DNA from: Mycobacterium sp. Aquia_216
GTDB taxonomy: Bacteria > Actinomycetota > Actinomycetes > Mycobacteriales > Mycobacteriaceae
DNA: 64,000 nt
Direction of reading: 5' to 3'
Assembly (NCBI RefSeq): GCF_026723865.1
Contig: NZ_CP113529.1
Location: 2,728,001-2,792,000, forward strand
Shown: one piece after another, positions 31,199 to 40,980 of the stretch
How the letters are laid out: every line of letters starts with the position of its first letter
How positions within the stretch are numbered: position 1 is the first letter of the stretch
Made by a program: the position numbers and the translations under genes
The notes under the pieces: model-generated
The model's input: the letters and a program-made list of their open reading frames with translations, nothing else
The model's database searches: none
What the model was told of the DNA's origin: nothing

Positions 31199-34012
31199 AT
31201 GGTTGAGGTTTCCGAGCTTGCTTCCGAAGCCGCGCTGGCGCCGATCGGCGCCGTGCAGCGGACCCGGGTGGGTCGTGAAGCGACCGAGCCCATGCGCGCC
31301 GACATCAGGATGCTCGGCACCATCCTCGGCGACACGGTGCGTGAGCAGAACGGTGACGAGGTATTCGACCTGGTCGAACGTGCCCGGGTGGAATCGTTCC
31401 GGGTGCGTCGCTCCGAGATCGATCGGACCGAGATCTCGCACATGTTCGACGGCATCGACATCCACTTGGCGGTCCCGATCATCCGGGCGTTCAGCCACTT
31501 CGCGCTGCTGGCCAACGTCGCCGAAGACATCCACCGCGAGCGCCGCCGCCACGTCCACGTCGACGCCGGCGAGCCCCCGCAAGACAGCAGCCTGGCCGCC
31601 ACCTACGCGAAACTGGATTCCGCGGAGCTGGATTCGGCCACCGTCGCCGAAGCGCTCAAGGGTGCGCTGGTTTCTCCGGTAATCACCGCCCATCCGACCG
31701 AGACCCGCCGGCGCACCGTCTTCGTCGCCCAACATCGGATCACCGAGTTGATGCGACGGCACGCCGAGGGTCACCGAGAGACCAGCGATGGCCACAGCAT
31801 CGAGCGCGAGTTGCGCCGGCAGGTGCTCACGCTCTGGCAGACCGCGCTGATCCGGCTCTCGCGATTGCAGATCACCGACGAAATCGACGTCGGCCTGCGG
31901 TACTACCAGGCAGCGTTGTTGGAGGTGATCCCGCAGGTGAACTCCGAGGTTCGCGATGCGCTGCGCGCCCGCTGGCCCGACGCCGACCTGCTTTCCGAGC
32001 CCATCCTGCAGCCGGGCTCGTGGATCGGGGGGGACCGCGACGGAAACCCCAACGTGACCGCCGCGGTGGTCCGGCGAGCCACCGCCAGCGCCGCATTCAC
32101 CGCGGTGGCGCACTATCTGTCGGAGCTCACCGACCTCGAGCAGGAGCTTTCGATGTCGGCGCGATTGATCACCGTCACGCCCGACTTGACGGCGCTGGAG
32201 CAGAGCTGCCCGGAGCAGGCCAGAGCCGACGAGCCGTATCGACGGGCCGTGCGGGTGATTCGGGGCCGGCTCAGCGCGACGGCCGCCGCGATTTTGGACG
32301 ACGAACCGCTGCATCTGCTCGACCTGGCGTTGGAACCGTATGCCACGCCCGACGAACTGCGGGCCGATCTCGACGTCGTCGACGTGTCGTTGCGCAGCCA
32401 CGGCAGCGTGCTGCTGGCCGACGATCGGCTGGGTCTCTTACGAGAAGCCGTGCACGTCTTCGGATTTCACCTGAGCGGCCTGGATATGCGGCAAAACTCC
32501 GACGTACACGAGGAAGTGGTCGGCGAGCTGCTCGCCTGGGCTGGAGTCCACCCCGACTATCGTTCGCTACCGGAAGACCAGCGGGTGGAGCTATTGGCGG
32601 ACGAACTGGTTACGAGGCGCCCGCTGCTCAGCGACCGCGCGCGGTTGTCCGAGCTGGCCCACAAGGAATTGAGTGTGGTCGAGGCCGCCGCGCACGCCGT
32701 CGAGCGCTATGGTCCGGCGGCCGTGCCGAACTACGTCATTTCGATGTGCCAGTCCGTGTCGGACGTGCTGGAGGCCGCGATCCTGCTCAAGGAAACCGGG
32801 CTGCTGGATGTCTCCGGGCCCGAACCCTATTGTCCCATCGGCATTTCCCCGCTGTTCGAGACGATTGACGACCTGCACAACGGCGCAGCGATTTTGCACG
32901 CGATGCTCGAGCTCCCGATCTATCGAGCGGTGGTGGCCGCCCGCGGCGACGGTCAGGAGGTGATGCTCGGCTACTCCGACTCCAACAAGGACGGCGGTTA
33001 TCTGACCGCGAACTGGGCGGTTTACCGGGCCGAGCTCGCACTGGCCGAAGTGGCCCGGAAAACCGGAATTCGACTGCGGCTCTTTCATGGCCGCGGCGGT
33101 ACTGTCGGCCGTGGCGGTGGCCCGAGCTACCAGGCTATCCTGGCGCAGCCGCCGGGTGCGGTGAACGGTTCGCTGCGCCTCACCGAGCAGGGCGAGGTGA
33201 TCGCGGCCAAGTATGCCGAACCGGTTCTGGCGCAACGGAATCTGGAAAGCCTGGTGGCGGCCACTTTGGAGTCGACACTGCTGGATGTGGAGGGTCTCGG
33301 CGACGCGGCGGAGCCAGCGTACGCGGTGCTGGAGGAGATCGCCGAGCTGGCTCGTCAGGCGTATGCCGAATTAGTCCACGAGACACCGGGTTTCGTCGAG
33401 TATTTCAAAGCTTCCACACCGGTCAGCGAGATCGGGTCGTTGAACATCGGCAGCCGTCCGAGCTCACGCAAGCCCACCGAGTCGATCGCGGACCTGCGCG
33501 CCATTCCGTGGGTGCTGGCCTGGAGTCAGTCGCGGGTCATGCTGCCCGGTTGGTATGGCACGGGAAGAGCATTCGAGCAGTGGATCGCCGCCGGCGACGA
33601 GAACGAGCGAGTCGAAATCCTGCACGATCTGTACGAACGTTGGCCGTTCTTCCGCAGCGTGTTGTCGAACATGGCGCAGGTGTTGGCCAAGAGCGACCTG
33701 GGGCTGGCCGCGCGCTACGCGGAACTGGTGGCCGATGAATCCTTGCGACGCAGGGTTTTCGGCAAGATCGTTGACGAGCATCAGCGAACGATCGCGATGC
33801 ACAAGCTGATCACCGGTCAGGACGATCTCCTTGCCGACAACCCGGCGCTGGCACGTTCGGTGTTCAACCGATTCCCCTACCTCGAGCCCCTGAATCACCT
33901 GCAGGTAGAGCTGCTTCGGCGCTACCGTTCGGGGGACGACGACCCATTGGTGCAACGCGGGATTCTGTTGACGATGAACGGGTTGGCGAGCGCGTTACGC
34001 AATAGCGGATAA
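31199..34012 (+). CDS. ppc: Phosphoenolpyruvate carboxylase
   Basis: This 937-residue anaplerotic enzyme makes oxaloacetate from PEP and bicarbonate. The catalytic His165 is in [22 protein letters not shown], the [10 protein letters not shown] loop, [16 protein letters not shown] (the mobile glycine-rich loop) and [13 protein letters not shown] are all intact. It ends in RNSG where NTG is the usual C-terminus, a mild change. M. leprae and many environmental mycobacteria have ppc. M. tuberculosis lacks it and uses PEP carboxykinase and pyruvate carboxylase instead. Position next to gap-pgk-tpiA fits control of flux at PEP. Confidence 0.97.
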   Translation: MVEVSELASEAALAPIGAVQRTRVGREATEPMRADIRMLGTILGDTVREQNGDEVFDLVERARVESFRVRRSEIDRTEISHMFDGIDIHLAVPIIRAFSHFALLANVAEDIHRERRRHVHVDAGEPPQDSSLAATYAKLDSAELDSATVAEALKGALVSPVITAHPTETRRRTVFVAQHRITELMRRHAEGHRETSDGHSIERELRRQVLTLWQTALIRLSRLQITDEIDVGLRYYQAALLEVIPQVNSEVRDALRARWPDADLLSEPILQPGSWIGGDRDGNPNVTAAVVRRATASAAFTAVAHYLSELTDLEQELSMSARLITVTPDLTALEQSCPEQARADEPYRRAVRVIRGRLSATAAAILDDEPLHLLDLALEPYATPDELRADLDVVDVSLRSHGSVLLADDRLGLLREAVHVFGFHLSGLDMRQNSDVHEEVVGELLAWAGVHPDYRSLPEDQRVELLADELVTRRPLLSDRARLSELAHKELSVVEAAAHAVERYGPAAVPNYVISMCQSVSDVLEAAILLKETGLLDVSGPEPYCPIGISPLFETIDDLHNGAAILHAMLELPIYRAVVAARGDGQEVMLGYSDSNKDGGYLTANWAVYRAELALAEVARKTGIRLRLFHGRGGTVGRGGGPSYQAILAQPPGAVNGSLRLTEQGEVIAAKYAEPVLAQRNLESLVAATLESTLLDVEGLGDAAEPAYAVLEEIAELARQAYAELVHETPGFVEYFKASTPVSEIGSLNIGSRPSSRKPTESIADLRAIPWVLAWSQSRVMLPGWYGTGRAFEQWIAAGDENERVEILHDLYERWPFFRSVLSNMAQVLAKSDLGLAARYAELVADESLRRRVFGKIVDEHQRTIAMHKLITGQDDLLADNPALARSVFNRFPYLEPLNHLQVELLRRYRSGDDDPLVQRGILLTMNGLASALRNSG

Positions 34013-34037
34013 CGGGCATAGGGCATGGGTGGGGCCC

Positions 34038-34862
34038 ATGTCTGACTCGATGCCGTCCGAGGAAACGTCGTCTGCCACTGCGACCCGGGTAGCCCAGAAC
34101 ACGGTCTTCGAGCGACTGGCACGTGCCGGTTTCGTCGTGAGCGGGCTGTTACACCTGGTCGTCGGCTACTTGGCCATCCGGATCGCGTTCGGTGCGGGCG
34201 GCATCGCCGATCAAACCGGTGCGCTGGCCACCCTGGCAGGTGAACCGGGTGGCCCCGTCGCGCTGTGGTTCGCCGCCGCCGCTCTGCTGGTGCTGGGCCT
34301 GTGGCGGCTGGTCGAAACCGCACTCGGCCGGTCCAGCGACCAGCGGGACGGCGCCCCGTCGGGCGCGCTGGATCGGGCGAAGGCCTTGGCGCTGGCCGTG
34401 GTCTACGTCGCGCTCGCCTACTCCGCGTTCGGTTTCGCCCGGGGCGCCGGCAAGTCTGCCGGCCAGCAGAATTCCACGATCAGCGCGCACCTGATGCAGA
34501 GCACCGCCGGCACCGTCGCACTCGTGCTTTGCGGCGTGATCGTCGTCGCGGTGGGCGGCTACCACGTCTACAAGGGCGCCAGCCGCAACTTCGTCGACGA
34601 TCTGAAGGGCAATTCCGGCAACGTGGTACGGCGATTGGGCATCGTCGGCTATATCGCCAAGGGGGTGGTGATCGCCGGCGCGGGGGCTCTGGTCGTCCTC
34701 GCCGCACTCCGCTCGGAGCCGGAGAAGGCCAGCGGGCTGGACGGAGCTCTCAAGACGCTGGGCGCTCAACCGTACGGACGGGTGCTGCTGATCGCGGCCG
34801 GCCTGGGGATCGTCAGCTACGGTTTGTACAGCTTCGCGATGGCCCGCTTGACCAAGATGTAG
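34038..34862 (+). CDS. DUF1206 membrane protein
   Basis: This 274-residue membrane protein has about six hydrophobic helices arranged as three similar two-helix units, each opening with a conserved RxG(F/I)V or Y-containing start (ARAGFVVSGLLHL, AVVYVALAYSAFGFA, RRLGIVGYIAKG). This is the DUF1206 architecture. The function of the family is unknown. I chose the ATG at 34038 (MSDSMPSEE) over an in-frame GTG at 34029. It follows ppc by 25 bp and ends 4 bp from the convergent P450 gene. Confidence 0.82.
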   Translation: MSDSMPSEETSSATATRVAQNTVFERLARAGFVVSGLLHLVVGYLAIRIAFGAGGIADQTGALATLAGEPGGPVALWFAAAALLVLGLWRLVETALGRSSDQRDGAPSGALDRAKALALAVVYVALAYSAFGFARGAGKSAGQQNSTISAHLMQSTAGTVALVLCGVIVVAVGGYHVYKGASRNFVDDLKGNSGNVVRRLGIVGYIAKGVVIAGAGALVVLAALRSEPEKASGLDGALKTLGAQPYGRVLLIAAGLGIVSYGLYSFAMARLTKM

Positions 34863-34866
34863 CGGT

Positions 34867-36162
34867 TCAGGAAGATTTCACATAGTCGATCCGGCACGGG
34901 CCGGCCGCCCTTGCGACACCACCGATCTGGGCTCCGACGGGTCGCGGATGCGACGTCCACCGCGGCGTCATCCGGTACTGACCCAACAGGTGAGTCATGG
35001 CCGCCGTCATGGCCGACAGCGAGAACGGTTGGGCCGGACAGGAATGCTTGCCGTGCCCGAAGGCCGTCACCAGCATGGGCGAAGGGAGAGCGTCCCTTTC
35101 GGTCAGATGGCGGCGTGTCCATCGATCGGGATCCCACCGCTGTAGGCCCGGCGCCACGGAGGTGTTGAGCAGCGGCAGCAACGTGGCGATGGTCCAGCCT
35201 GGCGGCACCTGGTAAGTGACCTCGCCGGCGTCGAACGCGACCGCGGACAGCACGCTGCGGCTCATGATCGAACGTTGGGCGATGCGAGTCGACTCCAGCG
35301 CACAGCTCTGGGCAAAAGTATTGTCGCCCAAACGAACTCGCTGCAGCTGGATCGGATGCTCGAGGAGGTCGACCAGTGCCCAGCCCAGCGCGGCTGCCAG
35401 GTTCGACATCGACGCGATATGGATCAGCGCGACGTCGAGCGCGATCCCGCGCGGCCGAGTGTGCTGCGACTCCGACGACCAGGCGTCCACGATCCTGCCG
35501 AACAGCTCATGGTTCCGCGTGTCACCGTTGTCGAAACTGCGCACCGCATCGGCGATGGCGTCGGCGATCTCGTCCAGCGCGGTCCGCTCGGCACGCTTGT
35601 CGGTTGCGGCCACCGCCGCCATCCGATCGGGATGAACAAACGCGTCGGAGCCGTCCAGCGTGTCGAAGGCGCGCACCAGGCGCTCGAAAGTCTCGCCGTC
35701 GGCTGACCGGGGTCCGGCCCACGAGGCCAGCCCCATCCGGTGGCCAAGCCGTCGCATCAGCCCGAAGACGTCGACCGAACCCGCCGAACCCAGCTCGCGC
35801 ACGGTCTGCTCGAGCGCGTGGTCCAGGTTGACTAGATAGCCGGCCACGTCATCGCGGCGAAACAGCATGTTCGGCAGGATGCGTCGCCCGGCAAAGATGT
35901 CGTCGGGCAGCTTGCGCCGCAGCATCAGGTAGTCCGCGACACCCTTGCTGGCGGTCTCCTCGGTCAGCGCGTAGAACGACTCGACGCCGGTGGGCGAGAA
36001 GGTGAACAGATAGCGGTCGGCGCCGCTTTTCACGGCGAAGGTGTCGCCATGTCGGGCGCGGGCCGCGGCGATCACCGCGACGGCGTCGTCGACGGGGACG
36101 TCCCACGGCAGGCCGATGCCTTCCGCGTACGGCGGCGCGGGCACCGGGTGGGCGCCGGTCAC
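34867..36162 (-). CDS. Cytochrome P450 with atypical I-helix
   Basis: This 431-residue soluble P450 has the K-helix ExxR (Glu290-Arg293), a QRWDPDRW PERF-like segment and the haem loop FGHGKHSC with ligand Cys375. The I-helix reads IASMSNLAAALGW (about residues 249-261). The usual acidic residue and threonine that activate dioxygen are Ser253 and Asn254. An I-helix Asn is a feature of CYP7/CYP8 and of CYP74 hydroperoxide-rearranging enzymes. The GTG start lies 2 bp after the stop of a coiled-coil protein, so they are one operon. No ferredoxin or reductase gene is near. The substrate is unknown. Confidence 0.9.
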   Translation of the reverse strand: MTGAHPVPAPPYAEGIGLPWDVPVDDAVAVIAAARARHGDTFAVKSGADRYLFTFSPTGVESFYALTEETASKGVADYLMLRRKLPDDIFAGRRILPNMLFRRDDVAGYLVNLDHALEQTVRELGSAGSVDVFGLMRRLGHRMGLASWAGPRSADGETFERLVRAFDTLDGSDAFVHPDRMAAVAATDKRAERTALDEIADAIADAVRSFDNGDTRNHELFGRIVDAWSSESQHTRPRGIALDVALIHIASMSNLAAALGWALVDLLEHPIQLQRVRLGDNTFAQSCALESTRIAQRSIMSRSVLSAVAFDAGEVTYQVPPGWTIATLLPLLNTSVAPGLQRWDPDRWTRRHLTERDALPSPMLVTAFGHGKHSCPAQPFSLSAMTAAMTHLLGQYRMTPRWTSHPRPVGAQIGGVARAAGPCRIDYVKSS

Positions 36163-36164
36163 GT

Positions 36165-36554
36165 CTACTGCGGTGTCCGGTTCCGCAGCCGGTCCACCAC
36201 GCCGCGTACCGCGTGCTCGGTCACCGATAGCGGCGACATGACCGTCTCGCCCACACCCACGATGTAGTCGATGCGCTTGACGATCGATTCCACCGGCTCG
36301 ACCACCGCGATGAGTCGCTTGGCGAGCTCGTCGAGGTTTTGCAGCGTCCCCTCCAGATGGTCCAGTCCGCCCTCCAAGCGCTCGACCGTGCCGTTCAACC
36401 GGGTCAGGGAGCTGCTCAGCTCGTTCATGGTCTTGCCGAGACCGTCGAGGACGTCCTCGACCTGCCCGACCGTCTTGTCGGCGTTCAGAGCTGCCTGAGT
36501 GAGGGTTTTGATCCGGTTTCGCTCAGGCCCGTTGCGCACCGTTCGGTCTGCCAT
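36165..36554 (-). CDS. Coiled-coil/amphipathic helical protein (position of Rv1444c)
   Basis: This 129-residue soluble protein is predicted almost wholly alpha-helical. Residues about 25-95 show a heptad-like Leu/Val pattern with regular acidic positions (VEDVLDGLGKTMNELSSSL, TVERLEGGLDHLEGTLQNLD). They are followed by a more hydrophobic helix that could lie on a membrane surface. There is no signal peptide. The position matches M. tuberculosis Rv1444c, a protein of unknown function. It is followed 2 bp later by the P450 gene, suggesting a joint role, which is inference. Confidence 0.72.
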   Translation of the reverse strand: MADRTVRNGPERNRIKTLTQAALNADKTVGQVEDVLDGLGKTMNELSSSLTRLNGTVERLEGGLDHLEGTLQNLDELAKRLIAVVEPVESIVKRIDYIVGVGETVMSPLSVTEHAVRGVVDRLRNRTPQ

Positions 36555-36561
36555 GACGGTA

Positions 36562-36567
36562 ATTATG
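36562..36567 (-). promoter_or_regulatory. -10 element for the coiled-coil/P450 pair, leaderless type
   Basis: On the minus strand CATAAT, one base from TATAAT, ends 7 bp before the ATG at 36554. It would let the last two genes be transcribed apart from the pentose phosphate operon. Confidence 0.45.
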
Positions 36568-36622
36568 ACCGGGACGGGACCAGGGAAAACCTCTGAACAT
36601 CGAATTGGATGGGCGGGCCTCG

Positions 36623-37366
36623 TCAGGAGGGAAGCTCGGCGGCGGCCTCCGCGTCGAGCAGCCAGAGCGTCGTCTCGAGCCCAACGGCTCCGGCGGCCGG
36701 TATCGAAACCGGTTCGGCACCTCCGATGGCAGCGGCGGCGGCCTCACCCTTGGCGGCCCCGGAGACCAGCAACCACACCTCGCGGGAACGCCGGATCGCC
36801 GGGATCGTCAGGGTGATTCGTCGCGGCGGCGGCTTGGGGGAGTCGTCGACGGACACCACCATGCGGGCGGTCTCCAACACCGCCGCGGTGTCGGGGAACA
36901 GCGAGTTGATGTGGCCCTCGGGCCCCATGCCCAGCAGGTGGACATCGAAGTTCGGTACCTGCTCGCCGGGTTCGGCGTTGGCCGCCAACAGTTGCTCGTA
37001 GGCCAGCGCCGCGGCGACGAGATCGCTGCCGAACTCGCCGTCACTGGCGGCCATCGGATGCACGTTGCTCGACGGGATGTCGATGTGATCGAGCAGCGCC
37101 TCGCGGGCCTGCTTCTCGTTGCGCTCGCCGTCGTCCTCGGGAACATAGCGCTCGTCGCCCCAGAAGAGGTGAACCTTCGACCAGTCGATCCGGTCGGCGT
37201 GGGCGCGCAGATACTTCAGCAGTCCGATGCCGTTGCCGCCGCCGGTCAGCACGATCAAGGCGCGTCCGCGCGCCGCCACGGCGGCCCGGATGGTGTCGAC
37301 CAACCGCTGCCCCGCGGCGTCGACCAGGGATTCGCTGTCCGGGAAGACTTCAACAATTCTGCTCAC
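36623..37366 (-). CDS. pgl: 6-phosphogluconolactonase (DevB)
   Basis: This 247-residue enzyme hydrolyses 6-phosphogluconolactone, the product of Zwf. Family segments are [29 protein letters not shown], and [16 protein letters not shown], equivalent to the GxGxDGHxASLFP signature. The GTG start overlaps the opcA stop by four bases. It completes the oxidative branch together with zwf and opcA in the same operon. M. tuberculosis equivalent: Rv1445c. Confidence 0.94.
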   Translation of the reverse strand: MSRIVEVFPDSESLVDAAGQRLVDTIRAAVAARGRALIVLTGGGNGIGLLKYLRAHADRIDWSKVHLFWGDERYVPEDDGERNEKQAREALLDHIDIPSSNVHPMAASDGEFGSDLVAAALAYEQLLAANAEPGEQVPNFDVHLLGMGPEGHINSLFPDTAAVLETARMVVSVDDSPKPPPRRITLTIPAIRRSREVWLLVSGAAKGEAAAAAIGGAEPVSIPAAGAVGLETTLWLLDAEAAAELPS

Positions 37367-38274
37367 GCGTATTGCACCTTATCGATTCCTTCGAGGGCGC
37401 TGAAGTAGACCTCGTCGGGGTCCAGTCGGCGCATATCTTCGGCCAGGCATTCGCGGGTTTCCCTGCGCGCCAACGGAACCAGAGCATCCGGTCGGCCCGT
37501 CCGGCTCAGGGTGGCGGTCGTGCCCTCCTGTGGTCTGCTCAGCGTGATGGTTTCGCTCTTGCGCACCAGTTCGACTTTGAGTTCGCCGACTTGCCGGCGC
37601 ACCGGTCCGTCGATGCGGCTGGCCAACCAGCCCGCCAGGACATCGAGCGAGGGTTCGGTGCGCAGACCGGAAACCACCGCCGATTCGATCTTCTCGTGCG
37701 GTTTCTGGTCTACCGCGGAGGTGAGCAACGCCCGCCAATAGGTGATCCGCGCCCAGGCCAGGTCGGTGTCCCCGGCGGTGTATCCGGGAAGCCGGCTCTT
37801 GATCACCGACAGCGGGTCGTCGGTGTTGGTCGCGTCGGTGATCCGGCGAATCGCCAACTTGCCCAACGGGTCTTGGGCGGGCACCGCGGGGGCAACATCG
37901 GGCCACCACACCACGACCGGGATATCGGGAAGCAGGAACGGAATGACGACGCTGGCCGAGTGACCGGACAGCGGGCCGGACAGCCGCAGCACCACGACCT
38001 CCCCGGCACCGGCGTCGCCGCCGACCCGAACCTGAGCATCCAGGCGCGCATCGCGGCCATCGGTGTCGCCGGCCGCCACCACCAGGACCCGGCTCGGGTG
38101 TTCGTGGCTGGCGGCGTTGGCGGCCTCGATGGCCTCCTCGAGCCAGGTGTCGTTGTCCGACTTGATGATCAGCGTTCCGACCCGGCCCAGCATGACCACG
38201 CCGGCCTCTTCGCGCAACTGGTCGAGCTTCTTGTTGACCGCGGTGGTCGTGGTGTCGAGCAGGTCGACAATCAT
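37363..38274 (-). CDS. opcA: Glucose-6-phosphate dehydrogenase assembly protein OpcA
   Basis: This 303-residue OpcA-family protein is the redox-linked activator or assembly factor of glucose-6-phosphate dehydrogenase known from cyanobacteria and conserved in actinobacteria. It starts [20 protein letters not shown] and contains the conserved [15 protein letters not shown] segment. It lies between zwf (34 bp upstream) and pgl (GTGA overlap), consistent with cotranslation with its partner. There are few cysteines, so thiol control as in cyanobacteria is not obvious. M. tuberculosis equivalent: Rv1446c. Confidence 0.93.
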   Translation of the reverse strand: MIVDLLDTTTTAVNKKLDQLREEAGVVMLGRVGTLIIKSDNDTWLEEAIEAANAASHEHPSRVLVVAAGDTDGRDARLDAQVRVGGDAGAGEVVVLRLSGPLSGHSASVVIPFLLPDIPVVVWWPDVAPAVPAQDPLGKLAIRRITDATNTDDPLSVIKSRLPGYTAGDTDLAWARITYWRALLTSAVDQKPHEKIESAVVSGLRTEPSLDVLAGWLASRIDGPVRRQVGELKVELVRKSETITLSRPQEGTTATLSRTGRPDALVPLARRETRECLAEDMRRLDPDEVYFSALEGIDKVQYA

Positions 38275-38308
38275 GGGCGCCGCTCCTCAGCATCGTCGCC
38301 GGCGCGGA

Positions 38309-39850
38309 TCACGGCCGCCGCCATTCCCGGTCGGTGCGGCGCAACATCTCGAACGCCGACGCCGGTCCCCAGGTGCCCGACTCGTACGGGTCGGGCTTTC
38401 CGTCTGACGCCCAATGGTCGAGAACGGGATCGAGTATCTGCCAGGCCAATTCGACCTCTTCGTTCACGGGGAACAGCGACGGTTCGCCCAGCAGTACGTC
38501 CAGGATCAGTCGTTCGTAGGCCTCGGGTGAGTCTTCGGCGAAGGCCGCGCCGTAGGAGAAGTCCATGTTGACATCGCGGACCTCCATCGAGCCCGGGACC
38601 TTGGAGCCGAACCGCAGCGTGATTCCCTCGTCGGGCTGTACCCGGATGACCAGAGCGTTGGTGCCCAGCTCGTCGGTCATGGTCGCGTCGAACGGCAGAT
38701 GCGGTGCGCGTTTGAAAACCAGTGCGATCTCGGTCACCCTGCGGCCCAGGCGTTTCCCGGTGCGCAGATAGAAAGGCACCCCGGCCCAGCGTCGCGTGTC
38801 CACCTCGAGCGTGATCGCGGCGAAGGTCTCGGTGGTGGAGTCTTTGGAGAAACCTTCCTCGTCAAGCAGTCCCACCACTTGCTCGCCGCCCTGCCAGCCG
38901 GCGGCGTATTGGCCGCGGCTGGTGGTCTGGTCCAGCGGCTGGGCGAGCTGAGTAGCCGACAGCACCTTGATCTTCTCGGCTTGCAACGCGCGCGCATTGA
39001 AGCTCACCGGCTCTTCCATCGCGGTGAGCGCCAACAACTGCATCAGGTGGTTCTGGATGACATCGCGGGCCGCGCCGATGCCGTCGTAATAACCGGCCCG
39101 TCCACCCAGCCCGATGTCCTCGGCCATCGTGATCTGCACGTGGTCGACGTAGTGCGCGTTCCAGATCGGGTCCCACAGTTGATTGGCGAATCGCAACGCC
39201 AAGATGTTCTGGACCGTCTCCTTGCCCAGATAGTGGTCGATGCGGAACACCGACTCCTCCGGGAACACCGAATTGACCACATGGTTGAGATCGCACGCGC
39301 TTTTCAGGTCGTGGCCGAACGGCTTCTCGATGACCACCCGGCTCCACCTGCCCTCAAGCGGGCGCGCCAGCCCGGAGGAATGCAATTGTTCGCACACCAC
39401 CGGGAACGACTTCGGCGGGATTGCCAGATAGAACGCGTGATTGCCGCCGATACCACGCTCGGCATCGAGCTTGTCGAGCGTCTCGGCCAGCCGCGCGAAC
39501 GCGGCGTCGTCGTCGAAAGCGCCCTGCACGAACCGCAATCCTTCGGCCAGCCGCTCCCAAATAGCCTGCCGAAACGGGGTGCGGCAGTACTGTTTGACGT
39601 CGTCGTGGATCACCTGGGCGAAGGCGTCGTGATCCCAGTCGCGGCGGCCGAAGCCGATCAGCGAGAAGGTTGGTGGCAGCAGGCCGCGGTTGGCCAGGTC
39701 ATAGATGGCCGGCACCACTTTTTTGTGCGCCAGATCGCCGGTGACACCGAAAAGCACCAGGGCGCAGGGGCCGGCGATTCTAGGTAGCCGCTTATCGTCC
39801 TTGTCTCGCAATGGGTTACGCCATTGCGAGACATCAGCACCCTGCGTCAT
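38309..39850 (-). CDS. zwf: Glucose-6-phosphate 1-dehydrogenase
   Basis: This 513-residue enzyme oxidises glucose 6-phosphate, using NADP+ or F420-independent chemistry, in the first step of the pentose phosphate pathway. The coenzyme motif is [19 protein letters not shown] and the active-site signature is [15 protein letters not shown] (catalytic His and Lys). The start overlaps the tal stop by four bases. It corresponds to Zwf2 (Rv1447c) in M. tuberculosis, where a second copy exists elsewhere in the genome. Confidence 0.96.
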   Translation of the reverse strand: MTQGADVSQWRNPLRDKDDKRLPRIAGPCALVLFGVTGDLAHKKVVPAIYDLANRGLLPPTFSLIGFGRRDWDHDAFAQVIHDDVKQYCRTPFRQAIWERLAEGLRFVQGAFDDDAAFARLAETLDKLDAERGIGGNHAFYLAIPPKSFPVVCEQLHSSGLARPLEGRWSRVVIEKPFGHDLKSACDLNHVVNSVFPEESVFRIDHYLGKETVQNILALRFANQLWDPIWNAHYVDHVQITMAEDIGLGGRAGYYDGIGAARDVIQNHLMQLLALTAMEEPVSFNARALQAEKIKVLSATQLAQPLDQTTSRGQYAAGWQGGEQVVGLLDEEGFSKDSTTETFAAITLEVDTRRWAGVPFYLRTGKRLGRRVTEIALVFKRAPHLPFDATMTDELGTNALVIRVQPDEGITLRFGSKVPGSMEVRDVNMDFSYGAAFAEDSPEAYERLILDVLLGEPSLFPVNEEVELAWQILDPVLDHWASDGKPDPYESGTWGPASAFEMLRRTDREWRRP

Positions 39851-40965
39851 TTGGCAGTGGAACTCAGCTGCTTCTGTGTCTCGTCGAGTAGCTCGGTCCA
39901 GGATTCGACGAACTTCTCCACACCTTCATTCTCCAAGACCAGGAACACATCGGTCAGGTCGACGCCGATCGCCGACAGCTTGTCGAACACGCCCTGAGCC
40001 GAGTCGGCAGTGCCGGTGATCGTGTTGCCGCTGATGACTCCATGGTCTGCGACCGCATCAATTGTCTTCTCCGGCATGGTGTTCACCGTGAACGGCGCGA
40101 CCAGCTCGGTCACGTAGAGGGTATCGGAGTAATCGGGGTTCTTGACGCCGGTGGATGCCCACAGCGGGCGCTGGACTCGGGCTCCGTCGGCCTTCAATGC
40201 CTGGAAACGCTCGCCGTCGTCAAAGACCTCCTGGTAAGCCGCGTACGCCAGCCGGGCGTTGGCGACCGCGGCCTGACCACGCAGCGCGAGCGCGTCCGGG
40301 GTGCCGATCTTTTCCAGGCGCTTGTCGATTTCGCTGTCCACCCGAGACACGAAAAACGATGCCACCGAATGGATCTTGGACAGGTCGTGTCCCGCCTCGC
40401 GGGCCTTTTCCAGGCCGGCCAGGTAGGCGTCGATCACCTCGCGGTGCCGCTCGACCGAGAAGATCAGCGTGACGTTGACTGAAATCCCTTCCGCCAGAGT
40501 GGCGGTGATGGCCGGCAGGCCGGCCTTGGTGGCCGGGATCTTGATCAGCAGGTTGGGCCGGTCGACGATCTTCCACAGCTCGATGGCCTGCGCGGCGGTC
40601 TTGTCGGTTTCGTTGGCCAGCCGCGGGTCGACCTCGATGGAGACCCGGCCGTCGACCCCATCGGAGGCCTCCCACTGCGGCCTCAGCACGTCGCACGCGG
40701 TGCGCACGTCGTCGGTGGTGACGGTGCGAATGGTCGCATCCACGTCGGCGCCGCGTTCGGCCAACTCGGCGATCTGGGCGTCGTACGAGTCGCCGTCAGC
40801 GAACGCTTTCTGGAAGATCGACGGGTTGGTGGTCACACCGACGACACTCTTGGTATCGATCAGCTCCTGCAGGTTGCCCGACTGCAGCCGGTTTCGCGAC
40901 AAGTCGTCCAGCCACACGGACACGCCCGCGTCGGCCAGCGCCGCGAGGTTAGGGTTCTGGGTCAT
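39847..40965 (-). CDS. tal: Transaldolase
   Basis: This 372-residue enzyme transfers a dihydroxyacetone unit between sedoheptulose 7-phosphate and glyceraldehyde 3-phosphate. The Schiff-base lysine lies in [11 protein letters not shown] (Lys142), and [14 protein letters not shown] near the N-terminus is a strong family signature. The long form (about 370 residues) is typical of actinobacteria. It begins 15 bp after the tkt stop with GAAAGG upstream and overlaps zwf by four bases. M. tuberculosis equivalent: Rv1448c. Confidence 0.96.
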   Translation of the reverse strand: MTQNPNLAALADAGVSVWLDDLSRNRLQSGNLQELIDTKSVVGVTTNPSIFQKAFADGDSYDAQIAELAERGADVDATIRTVTTDDVRTACDVLRPQWEASDGVDGRVSIEVDPRLANETDKTAAQAIELWKIVDRPNLLIKIPATKAGLPAITATLAEGISVNVTLIFSVERHREVIDAYLAGLEKAREAGHDLSKIHSVASFFVSRVDSEIDKRLEKIGTPDALALRGQAAVANARLAYAAYQEVFDDGERFQALKADGARVQRPLWASTGVKNPDYSDTLYVTELVAPFTVNTMPEKTIDAVADHGVISGNTITGTADSAQGVFDKLSAIGVDLTDVFLVLENEGVEKFVESWTELLDETQKQLSSTAK

Positions 40966-40980
40966 CTGAATCAGCCTTTC

